A program made the translations under genes and the position numbers. From JAGVSR01 sp963825555 (GTDB taxonomy: Bacteria > Pseudomonadota > Alphaproteobacteria > Rhizobiales > Hyphomicrobiaceae), in NCBI GenBank assembly GCA_963825555.1, contig CAWGTZ010000004.1, positions 62,001 to 126,000 on the forward strand: 64,000 nt of DNA, read 5' to 3'. Below, piece by piece: positions 52,812 through 62,192 of this stretch. The notes under the pieces were generated by a model. It was given only the letters and a program-made list of their open reading frames with translations. It had not been told where the DNA came from and did not search any database. Numbering within the stretch: the first letter of the stretch is position 1; every line of letters begins with the position of its first letter.

Positions 52812-53891
52812 ATGGCCCAGAAGAAGAAGTCCACGGCGAAGGCTAAGGCAACCAAGGCCACTGCTCCCGCCAAAAAGGCGAGCCAGGCGAAGGCGTCTGC
52901 GCGCTCGAGCGCCGCGGGGCCTGCGGCAAGCAAGTCAGCGACCGCGCCAGCGAAGAAATCTTCATCTGCCGCCAAGCCGTCGGCGGCCAAGTCGGCAGTG
53001 GCAAAGATTGCCCGCGCCAAGCCAGCTGTGACCAAGTCTGCACCCGCCAAGGCGGCTGCCCAAAAGGTTCCGGCTGCGAAGGCACCGGCTGCGAAGGCCC
53101 CAGCTGCCAAGGCGTCTGCTGCGGTAGTCCGCGCCAATTCTCAGAAGTCGGCCGCGGCTGCTGCGGCTGCTTTTGCGGCGCACCGGGCGCAGGCCGCTCC
53201 GGCTCGCGCAATTCCGGCGGCGGCTGGCAAGTCGGCGTCGGGGGCCAAGATCACGGCTCCGGCCAAGTCTGCTGAGGCGCCTGCCTCTCCCAAGGCCATT
53301 GCCGAGAAGGCAGCGGCGGCGCGGGAACTTAAGAAGCCCGTGAACCAGCGCCATGGCTTCAAGACCAACGAATTCATTGTTTATCCTGCTCATGGTGTGG
53401 GCCGTATCATCGGCATCGAGGAGCAGGAGATCGCCGGCATGGCGCTGGAGCTTTTCGTTATCAACTTCGAGAAGGAAAAGCTCACGTTGCGCGTTCCTAC
53501 CGGCAAACTCGCCAGCGTAGGTATGCGCAAGCTGGCCGATGACGACATCGTCAAGAAGGCCATGGACATTCTGAAGGGCCGTGCTCGCGTCAAGCGGACG
53601 ATGTGGAGCCGTCGCGCCCAGGAATACGTGGCCAAGATCAATTCCGGCGACCTGATCTCGATTGCCGAGGTTGTTCGCGATCTCTACCGGTCCGAGGCCC
53701 AGCCCGAGCAGTCATACTCCGAGCGTCAGCTCTATGAGGATGCGCTCGACCGGATGGCCCGCGAGATCGCCGCCGTGGAGAAGCTCGATGACCGTGGCGC
53801 CGTGCAGCGCATCACGGAGGTGCTGTCCAAGAGCGCACGCGGCCGTCGACTTGCCGAGGAAGGCGAAGGCGAGGAAGTGCAGGCCGCTTGA
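52812..53891 (+). CDS. CarD-family transcription regulator with histone-H1-like tail
   Basis: CarD-type RNA polymerase-binding regulator of 359 aa, fused to an N-terminal tail. Residues about 1-170 are almost only Ala, Lys, Ser and Pro (for example AKKASQAKASARSSAAG), resembling histone H1 or bacterial HU-tail proteins. Residues about 175-350 are the CarD domain: HGFKTNEFIVYPAHGVGRII, LRVPTGKLASVGMRKL, MWSRRAQEYVAKINSGDLIS and DALDRMAREIAAVEKLD. Ordinary alphaproteobacterial CarD is about 170-200 aa. The ATG at 52812 is chosen over the frame at 52692. A strong terminator follows. CarD acts on promoter opening; the tail may add DNA binding. Confidence 0.9.
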   Translation: MAQKKKSTAKAKATKATAPAKKASQAKASARSSAAGPAASKSATAPAKKSSSAAKPSAAKSAVAKIARAKPAVTKSAPAKAAAQKVPAAKAPAAKAPAAKASAAVVRANSQKSAAAAAAAFAAHRAQAAPARAIPAAAGKSASGAKITAPAKSAEAPASPKAIAEKAAAARELKKPVNQRHGFKTNEFIVYPAHGVGRIIGIEEQEIAGMALELFVINFEKEKLTLRVPTGKLASVGMRKLADDDIVKKAMDILKGRARVKRTMWSRRAQEYVAKINSGDLISIAEVVRDLYRSEAQPEQSYSERQLYEDALDRMAREIAAVEKLDDRGAVQRITEVLSKSARGRRLAEEGEGEEVQAA

Positions 53892-53923
53892 AGGCCGCCT
53901 TGCCGCTAGCCTGAATTCTGATG

Positions 53924-53958
53924 AACGCCCGGCGCTCAGCGCTGGGCGTTTTTCTTTT
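53924..53958 (+). terminator. Rho-independent terminator after carD
   Basis: A 12-bp stem (53924-53935 with 53939-53950, one G-T pair), a 3-base loop and a long T-rich run. Confidence 0.9.
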
Positions 53959-53997
53959 TGTGTATCTGATTGCTGGCACTGACAGCGATCGCTGGCT

Positions 53998-54837
53998 TTA
54001 GCGCATATCTGCGCTGCCGAGACCTTCGGGCAGTTCTTCAATGGCCTCCGCGCCGGCGAGCGCGATGAAGGGCCCGTTTCGCTTCACCAGCCAGCCGCGC
54101 ACGCGTACATAACGGCCTTCGAGGGCTTTGAGCCGCGTACTCAAGGCCGCACGGTCGCCGCCCCGTGGCAGGACGACGGCGGCTGTGAAATCCCATCGCC
54201 AATTGCGGCCGAAGTTGAGGAAGACTTCGCGCCGCGACGCTCCGGTTGCCACCACCCAACCCTCTATGATCTGAAAGGTGCCGGTGAGCTGCGTCAGTGT
54301 TTGGGTGTCGCGCGCATCGCGAATGGCATAGGCCGGATTCTGCCAGAGTCCCTTTCGGGTCGCGCGAGCGACGGCCTCGCGCTGCAGGAGGGCCTGGAGA
54401 CAGTGCAATCGGTTGGGGAGCGGCGCCACACGGGCGTGCCCCTCTTCCACCAGCGCACCCTGAAGCCACGTGCGCGTGCCGTTGGCATCTTCCGTATGGG
54501 CGTGCGCAACCCGCCGTCCATAGCGGTCGCGCGTGGCACCGTCCTGTGACAGACGAATCCGACCGCTTTGCGTGAGTTGCTCAAGAGCCTGGCGCGCATC
54601 GCGTTCCGGTGTCCAGTGATGGAGACGTTCTTTTGCCTTTCCCGGGATGTCATGGATGCTGGGCGGCAGGAGGCCGGAAAAAAGCAGTTCCGTGCCGTCA
54701 GCGAGCGCCAGAGTTGACGGATCGATGAGGCGAACGACGGCGCTAAGTTCGCCTGCTGCGGGTGGGCAAGTCTCCGGAGCCCCCGGGTGTGGACGAGCCG
54801 GCGGCAGCGGTGTCCGGGATCCGCGCAACGGCGGCAA
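53998..54837 (-). CDS. Thermonuclease-fold protein, 5' end possibly frameshifted
   Basis: Nuclease-fold protein of 279 aa as opened. The SNase-like region is about 30-160: VVRLIDPSTLALADGTELLF, RDRYGRRVAHAHTED and WLQGALVEEGHARVAP, followed by LHCLQALLQREAVARATRKGLW, typical of the family, and a C-terminal beta domain (RVRGWLVKRNGPFIALAGAE). The in-frame start is a TTG with no ribosome site and no signal peptide, whereas a clear signal-like sequence (MRAMLLAAAFLAAVA, ATG at 54868) lies just upstream in another frame. This suggests a one- or two-base frameshift near 54780-54850. Function: nuclease or binding protein, unproven. Confidence 0.7.
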   Translation of the reverse strand: MPPLRGSRTPLPPARPHPGAPETCPPAAGELSAVVRLIDPSTLALADGTELLFSGLLPPSIHDIPGKAKERLHHWTPERDARQALEQLTQSGRIRLSQDGATRDRYGRRVAHAHTEDANGTRTWLQGALVEEGHARVAPLPNRLHCLQALLQREAVARATRKGLWQNPAYAIRDARDTQTLTQLTGTFQIIEGWVVATGASRREVFLNFGRNWRWDFTAAVVLPRGGDRAALSTRLKALEGRYVRVRGWLVKRNGPFIALAGAEAIEELPEGLGSADMR

Positions 54838-55008
54838 GAAAAGCGGCTGCGAGCAACATCGCGCGCATCAGGCTGAGATCAAGAACGAGGTTCCACGCGC
54901 GTCTCCCATCTCCTGTGCCTGCCTGGCCGCACTCCCGCTCGCGTCGGTTCCCGGCGCGACCGTGCCGTTCAACGCCGCATACGGGGTGATAGCGTATCGG
55001 GGGATTTA

Positions 55009-58000
55009 TCAAAGGATGAAGTCGTCTGCGTGAAGATCCGAAAGCCTTATCTTGCTGAGTGTGAGCGTCGAGCCGCTATCGGGATCGCTGATAACGGTGT
55101 CGAAGCCGATCTGTCCGGCGTTGGCCAGGATATTGCCAAAGGTCGCAAACCCCAGATTAGAGGGGTCGATCTTGTCGGAAGGGCGTGTCCCACCCCGGCT
55201 CAACCGAAAATCTGCAATCGTGTCGTGGCCGAAGTTATCTTGGAATACGAAGATGTCCTGCCCGGCGCCGCCGACGATCGTCTCATCAGCGGAACTCGCC
55301 ACGATGCGATCATTGCCAGCGCCCCCTTCAATTTGTTCCAGCCCGCTGACGGCGAGCCTCGAAAGATCCAGCATGTCATCACCAGGACCGAGCCGGATCT
55401 TGTCGAAGCCATCGCTGAACACGAGGGCCTCGATGGAGACGAGATTGGCTGAGCCGTTTTCCAGGCGGAGAACGTCGTCATTGCTGGAGCCGATGATCGT
55501 GTCGAAACCATCCCCGCCATCATAGTCATCGCGGCCGGATCGGCCAGTGAACAAGAACGTATCGTTCCCCGCGCCACCAAATAGGACGTCGGCGCCTCTG
55601 CCTCCCATGATCACGTCGTCGCCGGCCGAACCGATGACCATGTCGATGCCGCCGCCCGCATCGATCAGCTCGATAGAGGTCAAAGTGATCAGGCTGAGGT
55701 CGAGAGAGTTGGCCGCACCGGTCAAACGCACGATGTCGAAGCCATCGCCGCCGTCGATGGCTTCGATGCCGGTCAGGAGACCAGTTCGTCCGGCGATCCC
55801 GATGATATCGTCCCCGCTGCTGCCGCGTATGGTGTCGAAGCCATCACCGCCTAAGTAGGTATCGAACCCTGCGTTTCCGCTGGCGAGGAAAATATCGTCA
55901 CCGTCACCGCCGTCCAGCCTGTCAGCGTCTCCCAGCCCATCGATGACATCGTTGCTACTTGTGCCAATGAGCACGTCGCGACCGCTAGTGCCGGTAATCG
56001 TAGTCGGCCCGCCATCGTTAATACCTGTCACAGTAAGTGAGAACGTCGTGCTTGTGGAGGCGACGCTGTCTGAGGCGGTGATCAGGATTTGCAACTCGCC
56101 CGTGAATGTCGCTGGGGGTATTCCGTCAAAGGTGCGGGTATCGGGATCGTAGCTCAGCCAGGAGGGCAGCACGCTGCCGTCGGCGAGGCCGGCAGTGTAG
56201 ATCATTGAATGACCGTCGAGGTCCGTGAACAGGTCAGCGGGAAGACTAAAACTCCACGCGCCTCCCGCTTCGATGGCCTGGTTGGCGGGCGCCGCGCCGG
56301 TGAGCACGGGAGCCGCATTTGCCAGGAAGGTGATGTCCGCGTGACCGGTCGACGTACCGCCGCGGCTATCGGAGATGGTGTAGGTAAACAAAACAGCCCC
56401 TGCTTGCCCGGGCGCCACGGCGATTCTCACATCGCCTTCAGCGGTGACTGTGGCGCTTGCTCCAGTGGTCTCGGTGGCCGCTGCGATGATTTGGAGCTCG
56501 TCGCCATCGGTATCGAAATCGTTGGCAAGAAGGTCAGATCTTGGAATCACAACGTCGCTGAGATGTGTGAAGAACCCTTCGTCCGCGCGAGCAACCGGCG
56601 CATCGTTGAGGAGCGCGCCTGCAGCGGTGGCCTCGTTGACGAGAAAGTCGCGGTTCCAGGACGTACCGTCGTCGAAGCGGACGAGGTCGATGGAATGGCC
56701 TGCGAAGAATGAGTTGAGAACGATGCGCCCGCCATCTGCAAAACGCAGAACTGCATCGTCGGTGTCGGCAGCGGAGACAAAGAGACCGACGTCGAAAGGC
56801 GACAGTCCATTGAGTTTCAAGATATCGACGTCGTCGGCTGATCCTTCATCCGTTATCGTGTCGATCCCATCGCCTATCATATAGACGAAGACATCGCTGG
56901 CCGAACCGCCGTCGAGCCAGTCATTGCCCAACCCACCGTAGAGTGTGTCGGAACCGCCGCCGCCGGTGAGGATGTTATCGGACGCGGATCCGGTGATTTT
57001 ATTGGCCGATCCATTGCCGTGGCCCTCGATCGCAGCATCGACGAGGGTCAGATTTTCGACATTTTCAGGGAGAGTGTAATCAATGCCAGCGGCAACCGAG
57101 TCTATGCCTGCGTTCGCGGATTCGATGACGAGATCGCCAACATTGTCGACGAGATATCTGTCGTTTCCGGCCCCACCAGACATTTCGTCGGCGCCACTCC
57201 CGCCATCTATCCGGTCGCGGCCTTCCGATCCGATGAGCGTGTCGTTGCCCGCGCCACCCGAAATATCGGCACCGCTCGAATAGGTCATGTCCGCGCTGGC
57301 CGTTGCCGCGCGCGCGGCAGGCGATGTGAGGCCCGCAATGATGAAATCGTCTCCGTCGGTGCCCTCAAGTTGTTCGCGCTCATCCTGCTGGCCATTTGCA
57401 GGCAGATCAAAGATGGGCGTCTCGGGTTCCGCGGGAAGCGGTGCCGTGAGAGCGCCATTGTTCGTGAGGATGGCAGCGATGGCATCCCAGTTCTCATAAA
57501 GCGTGGTGGAGCCAGGGCCAGCGAAATTGACGAAGTCGAAGGGGGTTCGTTCACCCAGATCGTAGAACTCGATACCCAGCATGCCTTCCTGAAAGTCGAC
57601 TACGCGGATGACGGCCTCGGAATCGGCAACAAGGGCAACATCGGTGTAGAGGAACGGCTGACCGAGATAGTCGAAATAGACCTGCTCATAGGCAAAGCCA
57701 GCAAATACATGGATGAGCAGGTCGTTGCCGTCGCGATTAAAAAAGATATGACCTGCGAAGTCGATGATGCCGTCGGATGCGTCAGGCACGAAGATCTGGT
57801 CCATCTGGGTCTGCCAGATGAGATAGAAGTAGCCGCCCTGGTCGAGAACGCCTTGCGGACCGGGTCCGATGTGCTGGGGCAGATCCTCGAAGCTGGATCC
57901 GCCGAAGCCTGGAGATACTCCGCCCAGGATGGGGAAGAGTTCCGAACTTTCATATCCGGCGCTGTCGGGTTTGAGGAAGTTGTAGGGCACGAAAAGCCTG

Positions 58001-59400
58001 TCGCTCGTATCGGCATCGGTGATGACGAATTCCACAACACGGCCGGGCGACGAAAGAGCTGAGAGCACGAAGACGTCATTGCCATCGCCACCGGTCGCCA
58101 AAGAGCGTCCGCTGCCGGAGATGAGCGTGTCGTTGCCCTCTCCGCCGCTAAGTTCAATGTCGTAGCCCTGCGGACTATTTCCCAGGAGTGGCTCTGCAAG
58201 TCGGCCACTCAGAATATCGTTTCCTGCCCCGCCTTCCACACCGAGGAGACCGCTACCAGCATGGATGTGATCATCGCCCCTCGATCCCACGAGCCATTCA
58301 AGCGATTGGGCCCAGATGCCGCCGCGGTCTGAGAACGTCTGGCCGTTGTCTATTGCAGTGCCGATCAGGACAATGTCGGTCTGATTGGATGGTGCCACGA
58401 GCAGTCCCGTGGACTGGTCACTGAAATCAAGTGTATCGCCCTGACTGCCGGGTGTTTCACCATCGAGTTCGAACAGCAGCCGCGTGTCGCCGAATTGCAC
58501 GCCTTCGCCCAGCACAATGGTGTCGCTGGTCGGGTTCCATCGGATCTTCTCGATCGAAAAGAGTTGGTCCGTGCCGCTGGCGTGGATGGCCAAATAGTCG
58601 GCAACGCTATGCTGGACCGCCCCTTCGACAGCATCGATGCGAACCGTACCGATGCCGGTATATTCGACGGAATCGATACCGTCGTCGGCATAGTCCAGGC
58701 CTGATTGCCCGCCATGGTAGACGTGGCTGCCCTCTGACCAGACGAGAACATCGTCTCCGCTGCCGCCGTATAGTTTCTCGTATCGGCTGACATCGTCGGT
58801 GCCGGCGATCGTATCGCTTCCTGCGCCCGATAGGATGGTATTGAACGACCACTCCATCTGTAGCTGGTCGTCGCCGGATGTGCCGAGAAGAGTTCCCGTG
58901 CCGATTGTGAACGTAAGGAAAGTGTCGGGCATGTTCTCGGCGATGTCGATCCCGATGAAGTAGAGCAATGACGCGATCACAGATGACGAGTTGACCGTCG
59001 GCAGCGGGTTCAAGGCGAAGTTGAAGGCGAAGTAGGGATAGAGCGCGCTGTCGATGTCTCGCGCGACAGTTGCCATCAGTTGCCAGTCGCCGAATGGGTC
59101 GAGCGACGGAATAATGTGGGATCCGCGCCAGGACGGATAGCGAATGGCGTCGAGCAGCTCCTGGGCTGTCTTACCGCCATTGGCCTCAGAGAGAGTCGTG
59201 ACGCCGTCGGCGCCGTCTACGCCAAGTGTGACCGTCCCATCCGGATTGGTGTCCCGGGTGCCCTCCATGACCCACCAGCGATCCTGGTAGTAGCCGTAGT
59301 CGAGCGGATCTTGCTGGTAGACGAGCATGAGATGGTCGGCGCGGAGCTTTCCGAGGTTCATCGCTTGAATGGGGACGCGTTCAATACGGATGTTGCCCAT
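55009..59400 (-). CDS. Large RTX calcium-binding protein, 1463 aa
   Basis: Very large glycine-rich protein, probably secreted by a type I system. Residues 1-165 form a distinct N-terminal domain (IRIERVPIQAMNLGKLRADH, LMLVYQQDPLDYGYYQD, SWRGSHIIPSLDPFGDW) without a signal peptide. RTX nonapeptides (GGSGDDVLV, GGEGNDTLI types) occur in several blocks (about 170-240, 370-440, 680-830 and 1120-1430). Two Ig/cadherin-like domains lie near 935-1015 (NDAPVARADEGFF, DFDTDGDELQI) and 1025-1115 (NAAPVLTGAAPANQAI). The C-terminus ends in hydrophobic DDFIL, as in type I substrates. Ca2+-dependent folding outside the cell is expected. The family role may be adhesion or matrix; no enzyme domain is evident. 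Confidence 0.85.
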   Translation of the reverse strand: MGNIRIERVPIQAMNLGKLRADHLMLVYQQDPLDYGYYQDRWWVMEGTRDTNPDGTVTLGVDGADGVTTLSEANGGKTAQELLDAIRYPSWRGSHIIPSLDPFGDWQLMATVARDIDSALYPYFAFNFALNPLPTVNSSSVIASLLYFIGIDIAENMPDTFLTFTIGTGTLLGTSGDDQLQMEWSFNTILSGAGSDTIAGTDDVSRYEKLYGGSGDDVLVWSEGSHVYHGGQSGLDYADDGIDSVEYTGIGTVRIDAVEGAVQHSVADYLAIHASGTDQLFSIEKIRWNPTSDTIVLGEGVQFGDTRLLFELDGETPGSQGDTLDFSDQSTGLLVAPSNQTDIVLIGTAIDNGQTFSDRGGIWAQSLEWLVGSRGDDHIHAGSGLLGVEGGAGNDILSGRLAEPLLGNSPQGYDIELSGGEGNDTLISGSGRSLATGGDGNDVFVLSALSSPGRVVEFVITDADTSDRLFVPYNFLKPDSAGYESSELFPILGGVSPGFGGSSFEDLPQHIGPGPQGVLDQGGYFYLIWQTQMDQIFVPDASDGIIDFAGHIFFNRDGNDLLIHVFAGFAYEQVYFDYLGQPFLYTDVALVADSEAVIRVVDFQEGMLGIEFYDLGERTPFDFVNFAGPGSTTLYENWDAIAAILTNNGALTAPLPAEPETPIFDLPANGQQDEREQLEGTDGDDFIIAGLTSPAARAATASADMTYSSGADISGGAGNDTLIGSEGRDRIDGGSGADEMSGGAGNDRYLVDNVGDLVIESANAGIDSVAAGIDYTLPENVENLTLVDAAIEGHGNGSANKITGSASDNILTGGGGSDTLYGGLGNDWLDGGSASDVFVYMIGDGIDTITDEGSADDVDILKLNGLSPFDVGLFVSAADTDDAVLRFADGGRIVLNSFFAGHSIDLVRFDDGTSWNRDFLVNEATAAGALLNDAPVARADEGFFTHLSDVVIPRSDLLANDFDTDGDELQIIAAATETTGASATVTAEGDVRIAVAPGQAGAVLFTYTISDSRGGTSTGHADITFLANAAPVLTGAAPANQAIEAGGAWSFSLPADLFTDLDGHSMIYTAGLADGSVLPSWLSYDPDTRTFDGIPPATFTGELQILITASDSVASTSTTFSLTVTGINDGGPTTITGTSGRDVLIGTSSNDVIDGLGDADRLDGGDGDDIFLASGNAGFDTYLGGDGFDTIRGSSGDDIIGIAGRTGLLTGIEAIDGGDGFDIVRLTGAANSLDLSLITLTSIELIDAGGGIDMVIGSAGDDVIMGGRGADVLFGGAGNDTFLFTGRSGRDDYDGGDGFDTIIGSSNDDVLRLENGSANLVSIEALVFSDGFDKIRLGPGDDMLDLSRLAVSGLEQIEGGAGNDRIVASSADETIVGGAGQDIFVFQDNFGHDTIADFRLSRGGTRPSDKIDPSNLGFATFGNILANAGQIGFDTVISDPDSGSTLTLSKIRLSDLHADDFIL

Positions 59401-59776
59401 GGGAAGTTCCTATGGATTGAGGAAAGCTGTCGGCGGTGGAGACGGGAAAGGAGAGCATGGGGGACTATGACGCGCTGCGTGCGCGGAGCGCTGGCCCGGA
59501 CGCCGCCTGCCGAAGCCAAGCATGACGCAAATTTCCGAACTCGCTCGAACGCGCACGCGACCGATCCTCGACCCGTAGCCCCGCGGATTTCGGCGGAAGG
59601 CTCTTGGTTTACCATCCTAGATTGCATTTAGGCACAATTAGAAGTGGCAGTCTATATGGTTTGTGTACGGCTTTTAACTAGATTGAAATCTTGAAGCGCA
59701 ACCGTCAATGGTCAGCATACGAATCGTCTTGCCGAAGGGTTAACGCTGTCAGCAGGTGCAGACTGGGTCGCCGGGG
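59401..59776. other. Intergenic region upstream of the large RTX gene
   Basis: A 376-base gap with an AT-rich stretch at about 59600-59700, probably the RTX promoter region. A minus-strand TTGACG (59705 region) with a poor -10 could be noted, but no strong promoter is seen, and no RNA gene or ORF. Confidence 0.45.
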
Positions 59777-60265
59777 CTAATCTCTAGCGGTTTTGGTGAG
59801 CATAACAGCGGCGGTGATCTCGCCTGTGCGCAGGATCCGGTTCGTCAACCGGGTGGGGCGGAACCCCAGCCGGATCAGCGCTGGGAGGGCGTCCACGGGC
59901 GCCGTCATGTGGAGATGGCGGCAACCGACGGCGCGCATGTCCTCCTCGACAGCAGCGAGCAAGCGTCGACCGAAACCCGCCGCCTGGAATCTACCGTCAA
60001 CGACGAAGCGATCCAGGCTGGCCGAGCGCGAGGCTTTGATGTCGCTTTGGCAGGACCAGCGAGCCGCGGCCACTGGCCGGTCGCCCCACTCCAGAATGAC
60101 TGTGTAATCCGACTGTGTGGCACCCTCCGCCGCACTGCTGCCTACGGATGACAAGTCGTGTTCATGCTGACGGAACACCATGTCGATGGCTTCTTCAAAC
60201 AAGTCCAGGGCCTGAGAGTCCTCAGACGTTGCGGGCCTGATGCGAACGACGGTTGCAACGCACAT
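59777..60265 (-). CDS. GNAT-family N-acetyltransferase, 162 aa
   Basis: GCN5-related acetyltransferase. The ATG at 60265 is preceded by gaggga about five bases upstream, preferred over the frame at 60301. Sequence: RIRPATSEDSQALDLFEEAI, then VILEWGDRPVAAARW and the acetyl-CoA motif VVDGRFQAAGFGRRLLAAVEE (QAAGFGRR in place of QxxGxG/A) and LIRLGFRPTR at the end, a regular GNAT layout. It stands alone; substrate unknown. Confidence 0.85.
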   Translation of the reverse strand: MCVATVVRIRPATSEDSQALDLFEEAIDMVFRQHEHDLSSVGSSAAEGATQSDYTVILEWGDRPVAAARWSCQSDIKASRSASLDRFVVDGRFQAAGFGRRLLAAVEEDMRAVGCRHLHMTAPVDALPALIRLGFRPTRLTNRILRTGEITAAVMLTKTARD

Positions 60266-60443
60266 AGGGCTCCCTCGAGCATGACATGAGAGAAACACCA
60301 TGCGGGAAAAACGACCTTCCCGCTGTTCTCCATGGAACAGGTGCGTGCATTAGGCGGTAATCTTAGGAAGTGTGGTGGTGACACCGGGCGCATGCCGTGG
60401 CCCAGCAAGAAATAATACGAGCGAAGACCAGGGGAGTGACGAG

Positions 60444-60908
60444 ATGGACAGCCAAATGGAAGGCACATCGCTGAAGGCGCTGATTTTTGGATTTATCGCT
60501 GGAGCGATTGCAACTCTGACCGTGCACGAACTCATCAAGAGCGCCTTCTTCGATGCCGGTGTCATCCCGCTGCCACCATGGAACATGGACGCGATCGATA
60601 CCGGGCCGTTTGCGGGTGTGTTGCCCAAGATCGCGAGCGCAACTTTCTGGGGTGGTGTGTGGGGATCAATCCTCGCAATGATCTTCGGCAATGCGCCGAC
60701 GGGTTCGATGACGCTACGCGGTTTGGCCTTCGGGATCACGGGGCCGGCGCTGATCGGCGTGTTTCTCCTCGTGCCGTTACTCAAGGGCGGCGAGCCGTTT
60801 CTCGGCGGTAACGTGCCTGCCATGGGTGCGGTGCTGTGCATCCTCGCCGGATGGGGTGTGGTAACGGCTTGGCTCTATGGACTGTTCAGCTACGGCCGCT
60901 TACCCTGA
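60444..60908 (+). CDS. Hypothetical membrane protein, 154 aa
   Basis: Integral membrane protein with about four hydrophobic spans (near residues 11-30, 57-78, 88-110 and 124-145). Sequence features: LIFGFIAGAIATLTVHELIK, ASATFWGGVWGSILAMIFG and GLAFGITGPALIGVFLLVP. The ATG at 60444 (MDSQMEG) has gggag about seven bases upstream, chosen over the frame at 60372. Family not recognised. Confidence 0.7.
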   Translation: MDSQMEGTSLKALIFGFIAGAIATLTVHELIKSAFFDAGVIPLPPWNMDAIDTGPFAGVLPKIASATFWGGVWGSILAMIFGNAPTGSMTLRGLAFGITGPALIGVFLLVPLLKGGEPFLGGNVPAMGAVLCILAGWGVVTAWLYGLFSYGRLP

Positions 60909-60923
60909 ATACAATATATTCGC

Positions 60924-61982
60924 TCAGAACGACGACAGCACCTCGACGATATAAGCGTGCACAACGCCGGGCGCTTCGATGTGCGGTGAGTGGCCAAGTT
61001 CGGGCCACGTTTTGAGCCGTGCGCCGCTTTTGAAGCGTGCAGCTGCTTGGCGCGCAAGCTCGGGGTAATTCCCGAGTGTGGCCGCTATGTCGGGTGCGAC
61101 GCGATCGCGGCCGATCGCAGTCGTATCCTTCTCGCCGATGAGCAATGCGACGGGCGCACGGACGCTCTCAAGTTCGTGGATCACGGGATCGGAAAAGATC
61201 ATGCGCGAGGTCTTGGCCTGCGCCCAGGCCACAGTTTCCGCGCCGGGACCTTCATACATTGACGCGAGCATCCTTACCCAGCGGTCGTAGTCAGGCTGCC
61301 ATTTTCCATCGTAGTAGACTTTGCTCTGATAAGCCTTGATACGCGCGGCATCGGTTTTTCGTTCGGTGGCGAACAATTCGTCCAGCGTGCGTTCCGGAAC
61401 ACCCTTCGCGCGCCAGTCTTCGAGTCCAATTGGATTGATGAGAACCAGACCTCCGATCTCGAGGGGAAAGCTCAGGGCCATGCGGACCGCAAGCATGCCG
61501 CCCATGGAATGGCCGATGAGAATGGGGTTCTCGATTCCGAGAATGCGAAGGAGGCCGTGTGTGTTGGCGGCCAGTTCGTGCAGGCCGTAGGTGTAGTCCC
61601 GCGGCTTGTCTGATTTGCAGAAACCGATCTGGTCGGGAACGATGGCCCGGTACCCGGCCTCCGTCACGGCTCGGATCACACCCTCCCAAGTCGCGCCGCA
61701 GAAGTTCTTGCCATGGAGGAGCACGACGGTCCTGCCGTTCGGTTTTGCCGGCGCGACGTCCATATAGGCCATTTTCAGGTCCATACCTTGCGCGCGGAAC
61801 GTGTGCTGCGCGACCGGAAATGGATAGGGGAAGTTCGCGAGCAGGGGATCGGCGGCGGCGGGCAACGCCAAACCTGCAAGCGCCAGAAACCCCTGAGCTG
61901 TCAGCAACATGGCTCCGTGGAGGCCCAGAAAAAGCCTCGGGTGAGACCAACGGGATCGGGCGCTGGAGCAGGTTGGTGGCAT
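60924..61982 (-). CDS. Alpha/beta hydrolase, exported
   Basis: Hydrolase of 352 aa with an N-terminal hydrophobic signal region (LLTAQGFLALAGLALPAAA) and the alpha/beta hydrolase fold: VVLLHGKNFCGATWEG (oxyanion region), DQIGFCKSDKP, nucleophile Ser in GHSMGGMLAVRMAL, and the histidine in LGHSPHIEAPG. The cap and active-site pattern resembles haloperoxidase/esterase-type hydrolases. The ATG at 61982 (MPPTCS) is taken; a longer frame from 62027 is weak. Function and substrate unknown. Confidence 0.85.
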   Translation of the reverse strand: MPPTCSSARSRWSHPRLFLGLHGAMLLTAQGFLALAGLALPAAADPLLANFPYPFPVAQHTFRAQGMDLKMAYMDVAPAKPNGRTVVLLHGKNFCGATWEGVIRAVTEAGYRAIVPDQIGFCKSDKPRDYTYGLHELAANTHGLLRILGIENPILIGHSMGGMLAVRMALSFPLEIGGLVLINPIGLEDWRAKGVPERTLDELFATERKTDAARIKAYQSKVYYDGKWQPDYDRWVRMLASMYEGPGAETVAWAQAKTSRMIFSDPVIHELESVRAPVALLIGEKDTTAIGRDRVAPDIAATLGNYPELARQAAARFKSGARLKTWPELGHSPHIEAPGVVHAYIVEVLSSF

Positions 61983-62192
61983 GGGCTGTAAACCTTTCGT
62001 CAACCAATATAGGGTTCTATGACACAACCTCAGATTGTATTGCGCGATTATCGCTAATTCTGAGGGAAAAATTGCTCAATTCCACGCGCCCGAATGCGGA
62101 ATGTGTTGGGAGGTGGACCTGTATGAGGAGTGCGTCCCGGCACGGCTGCGCGTGGCGAGGATGTGTCCGCTTCGAACCGTCATAGGATGATC

